A stretch of 19,604 bases of DNA from an uncultured Flavihumibacter sp. (GTDB lineage: Bacteria; Bacteroidota; Bacteroidia; Chitinophagales; Chitinophagaceae): contig CAMLRX010000096.1 of NCBI GenBank assembly GCA_946482545.1, positions 1 through 19,604 of the forward strand, read 5' to 3'. The notes under the pieces were generated by a model that ran no database searches, had not been told where the DNA came from, and saw only the letters and a list, made by a program, of their open reading frames with translations. The translations under genes and the position numbers were made by a program. This document shows, piece by piece, positions 16,488 to 19,604 of this stretch (its first letter is position 1; every line of letters starts with the position of its first letter).

Positions 16488-19327
16488 CCATGATACAGAA
16501 ATTTATATTTTTTGTTTGCCTGATTTCTTTTGCCCGGCATTCCGTGGCGCAGGATATTCCCGTTAAGCCGCTGCTTTCACGTGAGCATCCGCGTTACATC
16601 ACGGGAAACGGGGACAAGGCAGCAAGGCTGCGCAGTCTTGTAGCAACGGAAAGCTGGGCCGTCTCCATCCTGGAGCAGGCGAAGAAAGGCATTGAAACGC
16701 ATGTGGACAGGCACAGAACAGATGCCACATGGATGCCCTCCCGCTTGCAGATGTTCTGGAAAACAAAGCATAAAGATGTCTTCATTAAAGGCGGTACTTA
16801 CGACCACGCTTCAGGAGAAGCGCCCGTTCCCACCGTGAAATTCCCCGGTATGCGGGGCGGTATTCCCACACATGCCACCCCCAAACTGGAAGACATCCTT
16901 CCTTATATGGATGACCCGCGTGGGCTCTATCTCGTGAACAGGTCCACCGGGAAAATGGAATGGGCTGATATCGCCAAAACCGGGAACATTATAGAAGGCA
17001 TCAACAACAATATCATGCGGATGGCTTACACGGCTTCCGTGGTTTATTTTATTACCGGGGAGGAAAAGTACGCGAAGTTCGCTTTCGATCTTTTCGATAC
17101 TTATATGACGGGCATGGTCTACAGGAACGTTCCCAAAGACCTTTCAAACGGCCACCATCAAACGCTGGCGGGATTGTCTTCTTTTGAAGTGATCCAGGAA
17201 GTGGCGATACTGAATAGCCTCACCGGCTGCTTTGATTTTCTGAACCAATACATCAGAAAGCATGCGCCTGAAAAGGTGAATGTTTATACCGGCGTGTTCC
17301 GGAAATGGGCCGATCTTCAGATCGCCAATGGCGTGGCTTTCAACAACTGGAACCTGATGCAGGCAAGGAACGTGCTGAATATCGCATTGATGCTGGAGGA
17401 CGATCAGACTTATCCCGATGGGAAGGGCAACCGCTACTATACCAACTATATCCTGAATACCACATCGCAACGCCAGTGGGCGCTTCGTAAAGTGGTGAAT
17501 GAAGGATTCGATCCGGTAACCGGCCTGTGGAACGAATCTGCCGGTTATGCAATGGTGGTGCTGAATGATGTGATCGGTTTCGTGGAATTCTTCGACAACT
17601 ACTACGCGCTCGATCTCGTGCAGCATCTGCCTGTACTCCAAAAAGCGGTCACCGCTATCCCGCAGTACCTCTTCCCCAATGGATTTTATGCCGGTTTCGG
17701 CGATTCACATTATGGGAGAATCAGTCTGAATACCGCTTACCAGATGCTTGCCAATGCGCAGAAGAACGGAAAAAAAGAACAGGCGCAATATTTTTCAAAG
17801 TATATCCGCACCATTTCAGCATACTACACGGAAAGAGGTGTTGTTATGGCGCGTGATGACCATGGCCACGGCAACCAACTGAACGATCTTTTCAAAGGAG
17901 CATCGGAGCATAAACCGGATACATCCGTTACCGCCGGGAAAATCAGCGATTACATAACCCAGGTATTCTCTTCCGATCATGTGAGTTTGTTCACGCTCCG
18001 CAACGGACTTGATCCCGAAAACGGATTGATGATGGCCATAAGTGGCTCCAAAGGGAACCACATGCATGCGGGAGGTATCGCTATGGAACTCTATGGCAAA
18101 GGATATATCCTAGGGCCCGAAAGCGGTATCGGTACAAATTATTTCCAGGCCGATTACGCGGAATATTACTCCCAGTTTCCTGCACACAATACTGTTGCGG
18201 TGGATGGGATATCAGCCTACCCGGTGATGAAGAGTAACCATGGTTTCGAAGTAAAAGCGGCTTACCCGAAGCCTGGATTATCGGAAGGCTATTTTTCTAA
18301 AGTGAGTTTCGGTAGCCTGTATTTCCGGGAGCCGGAAACCAATTCTGATCAACTGCGTACCGTGAGCGCCATCCGCACCTCCGATACTTCGGGGTATTAT
18401 ATTGATATTTTCCGCTCAGCCAGAAAGGATGGAAAGGATAAGTTCCACGATTACTTCTACCACAATATGGGACAGGAACTGGAATTGTCGGCCACCAATG
18501 GACCTGCTTTGGTACTGAAGCCCACGGATCTGTTGTCGTTCGGGGGTGGACACCTGTTCGCTTACGATTACATCTTCGATAAAAAATCGGTAACAACGGA
18601 GCAGGACATCAATGCTGTGTTCCGCCTTGCTGTACCCGGAAAGCAACCTGTGGAAATGCGTTTGTGGATGAAAGGAGAAAAGAACCGTGAACTGATTACC
18701 GCGAAATCTCCAAAATCAACGGCCATCGACCGGATGGGACTTCCCAAAGAAATTTCCGAACTGCCCTTGCCTACGCTTGTGGCAAGACAAACAGGCGAAG
18801 CCTGGACGAAGCCCTTTGTGCTGGTGTTTCAACCCACTTCGGCGGGAGAAAAAAACTTGCCGGCTATTCATTCTTTTTCAGGAAGCAATGCCTTGTTTAC
18901 GGGTATCGAAATTGCGCATACAAACGGATCAAAACAATACGTGTTTTCGAATGCCGATTCTGTGAATGCGGTCAGCCATCAGCAATTCGATTTCAAAGGA
19001 ACTTATGCCGTAGTAAGTACTTCAGGCAAAGAGAACGAATACCTTTTTCTGGGGAACGGATATTTGTTGCGGAGTGGAAACTTCAGTATCGTATCACGTG
19101 GAAAAATGATGTCGGCCAGTCTCTCCAAAGAAAATGACGGTTGGTATTTCGCTGCGAATGAACCTTCCATGCTCACTGTTCCTGCATCCTGGACCGATGG
19201 GAACGATGTTCTGTCGCTCCGGATCGGAAACGAGACCATACTGGTGAAAGGAAAGAAAACAAAAGGGAAGGGCGAAAAACTACTGGTGTTTGAATTGCCT
19301 GCGCTTCCTTACCAAAGAATAAAATGA
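16484..19327 (+). CDS. Large heparinase II/III-fold protein, probable polysaccharide lyase
   Basis: This 947-residue exported protein (signal ends HSVAQ) has the toroid plus beta-sandwich architecture of heparinase II/III-type lyases (as in PL12, PL17, PL21 and PL39). The N-terminal half is an alpha/alpha toroid with SNGHHQTLAGLSSFEVIQEV and the segment AFNNWNLMQARN (Asn287, Asn288), where a catalytic Asn is expected. NESAGYAMVV (Glu351, Tyr355) resembles the ESxGY helix that holds the catalytic Tyr. The heparinase II/III domain begins near residue 510, with GNHMHAGGIAMELYGKGYI (His526, His528) and FPAHNTVAVDG. It is longer than typical PL17 oligoalginate lyases (about 700 residues), mainly through C-terminal beta-sandwich extensions. 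The start shares ATGA with the upstream lyase stop; a second ATG lies two codons later. It may be an exolytic partner for the upstream lyase, but specificity is unknown. Confidence 0.82.
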   Translation: MTMIQKFIFFVCLISFARHSVAQDIPVKPLLSREHPRYITGNGDKAARLRSLVATESWAVSILEQAKKGIETHVDRHRTDATWMPSRLQMFWKTKHKDVFIKGGTYDHASGEAPVPTVKFPGMRGGIPTHATPKLEDILPYMDDPRGLYLVNRSTGKMEWADIAKTGNIIEGINNNIMRMAYTASVVYFITGEEKYAKFAFDLFDTYMTGMVYRNVPKDLSNGHHQTLAGLSSFEVIQEVAILNSLTGCFDFLNQYIRKHAPEKVNVYTGVFRKWADLQIANGVAFNNWNLMQARNVLNIALMLEDDQTYPDGKGNRYYTNYILNTTSQRQWALRKVVNEGFDPVTGLWNESAGYAMVVLNDVIGFVEFFDNYYALDLVQHLPVLQKAVTAIPQYLFPNGFYAGFGDSHYGRISLNTAYQMLANAQKNGKKEQAQYFSKYIRTISAYYTERGVVMARDDHGHGNQLNDLFKGASEHKPDTSVTAGKISDYITQVFSSDHVSLFTLRNGLDPENGLMMAISGSKGNHMHAGGIAMELYGKGYILGPESGIGTNYFQADYAEYYSQFPAHNTVAVDGISAYPVMKSNHGFEVKAAYPKPGLSEGYFSKVSFGSLYFREPETNSDQLRTVSAIRTSDTSGYYIDIFRSARKDGKDKFHDYFYHNMGQELELSATNGPALVLKPTDLLSFGGGHLFAYDYIFDKKSVTTEQDINAVFRLAVPGKQPVEMRLWMKGEKNRELITAKSPKSTAIDRMGLPKEISELPLPTLVARQTGEAWTKPFVLVFQPTSAGEKNLPAIHSFSGSNALFTGIEIAHTNGSKQYVFSNADSVNAVSHQQFDFKGTYAVVSTSGKENEYLFLGNGYLLRSGNFSIVSRGKMMSASLSKENDGWYFAANEPSMLTVPASWTDGNDVLSLRIGNETILVKGKKTKGKGEKLLVFELPALPYQRIK

Positions 19328-19604
19328 TACACCCGGTGCTGAAGAATATGTTTATTAACACTGCGTTGCGCAACAGCTTCTTGCTGTTGCTGCTTTGCCC
19401 TTTCACAGAAAGCAGGTCGCAGGTGCGCGATACTGTGGCACAAGCCTGGGTGCCGGACAACGGCGATGGGACTTATAAAAATCCTGTCATCAATGCCGAT
19501 TATTCCGATCCCGATGTGATCCGGGTAGGCAATGATTTCTACCTTACTTCTTCCAGCTTCAACTGTGTGCCGGGGTTGCCGGTACTGCATTCTAAAGACC
19601 TGGT
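19324..19604 (+). CDS. GH43-family glycosidase, N-terminal fragment cut by the window end
   Basis: The frame opens with an ATG that overlaps the stop of the heparinase-fold gene (ATGA) and runs off the window after 93 codons. A hydrophobic signal segment (SFLLLLLCPFTESRSQ) is followed by WVPDNGDGTYKNPVINADY and SDPDVIRVGNDFYLTSSSF, then PGLPVLHSKDL. The Asp in ADYSDPDVIRV is the GH43 general-base position, at the start of the five-bladed propeller. This opening is typical of exported GH43 beta-xylosidases and alpha-L-arabinofuranosidases, especially those with a C-terminal sandwich domain. An internal ATG at 19348 is an alternative start. It is the sixth gene of the operon that begins with SusC. 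The acid and modulator residues are outside the window, so only the family can be claimed. Confidence 0.88.
   Translation, partial: MIHPVLKNMFINTALRNSFLLLLLCPFTESRSQVRDTVAQAWVPDNGDGTYKNPVINADYSDPDVIRVGNDFYLTSSSFNCVPGLPVLHSKDL

Noticed and set aside
1..19604. tRNA/rRNA genes, CRISPR arrays, insertion sequences, integrase or phage genes
   Set aside because: None seen; the window is filled by PUL genes and short gaps without mobile-element features.

Overview
The window is part of a polysaccharide utilization locus (PUL) from a member of the Bacteroidota. The evidence is a SusC-like TonB-dependent transporter followed directly by a SusD-like lipoprotein and a surface glycan-binding lipoprotein, a dense set of exported carbohydrate-active enzymes, no clear Shine-Dalgarno sequences, and promoter-like elements of the Bacteroidota type. 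Moderate GC content and gene style suggest a free-living Chitinophagaceae-like bacterium, but that is inference only.

Layout. (1) 1-2915, plus strand: the 3' part of a GH3 beta-glycosidase with a PA14-like insert, then 6 nt later a SASA-type carbohydrate O-acetylesterase. (2) 2928-3992, minus strand: a first LacI-family regulator (LacI-A), convergent with the esterase and divergent from a GH2 beta-glycosidase lipoprotein (about 4255-7014, plus). The 262-nt divergent gap holds a 12-bp LacI-type palindrome at 4156-4167. (3) 7015-7431: non-coding, with a terminator-like hairpin and then a promoter and operator cluster. (4) 7432-8475, plus: a second LacI-family regulator (LacI-B). (5) 8476-8622: a short gap with a further copy of the operator core. 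(6) 8623 to the window end, plus: a tightly packed operon of SusC, SusD, an IPT-domain glycan-binding lipoprotein, an alginate_lyase-fold lipoprotein, a large heparinase II/III-fold enzyme and the start of a GH43 enzyme. The last two junctions are 4-nt ATGA overlaps.

Likely joint function (inference). The surface lipoproteins and the SusC/SusD pair capture and import fragments. The two lyase-fold proteins would cut a uronic-acid-containing chain by beta-elimination. GH43, GH3 and GH2 would remove or cut neutral sugars, and the esterase would remove acetyl groups. The expected target is an acidic, probably acetylated heteropolysaccharide; sequence alone does not identify it. Control appears to rest on two LacI-type repressors with different recognition helices and two matching operator types, rather than on the hybrid two-component, SusR or ECF-sigma regulators common in PULs. 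None of those three is seen in this window.
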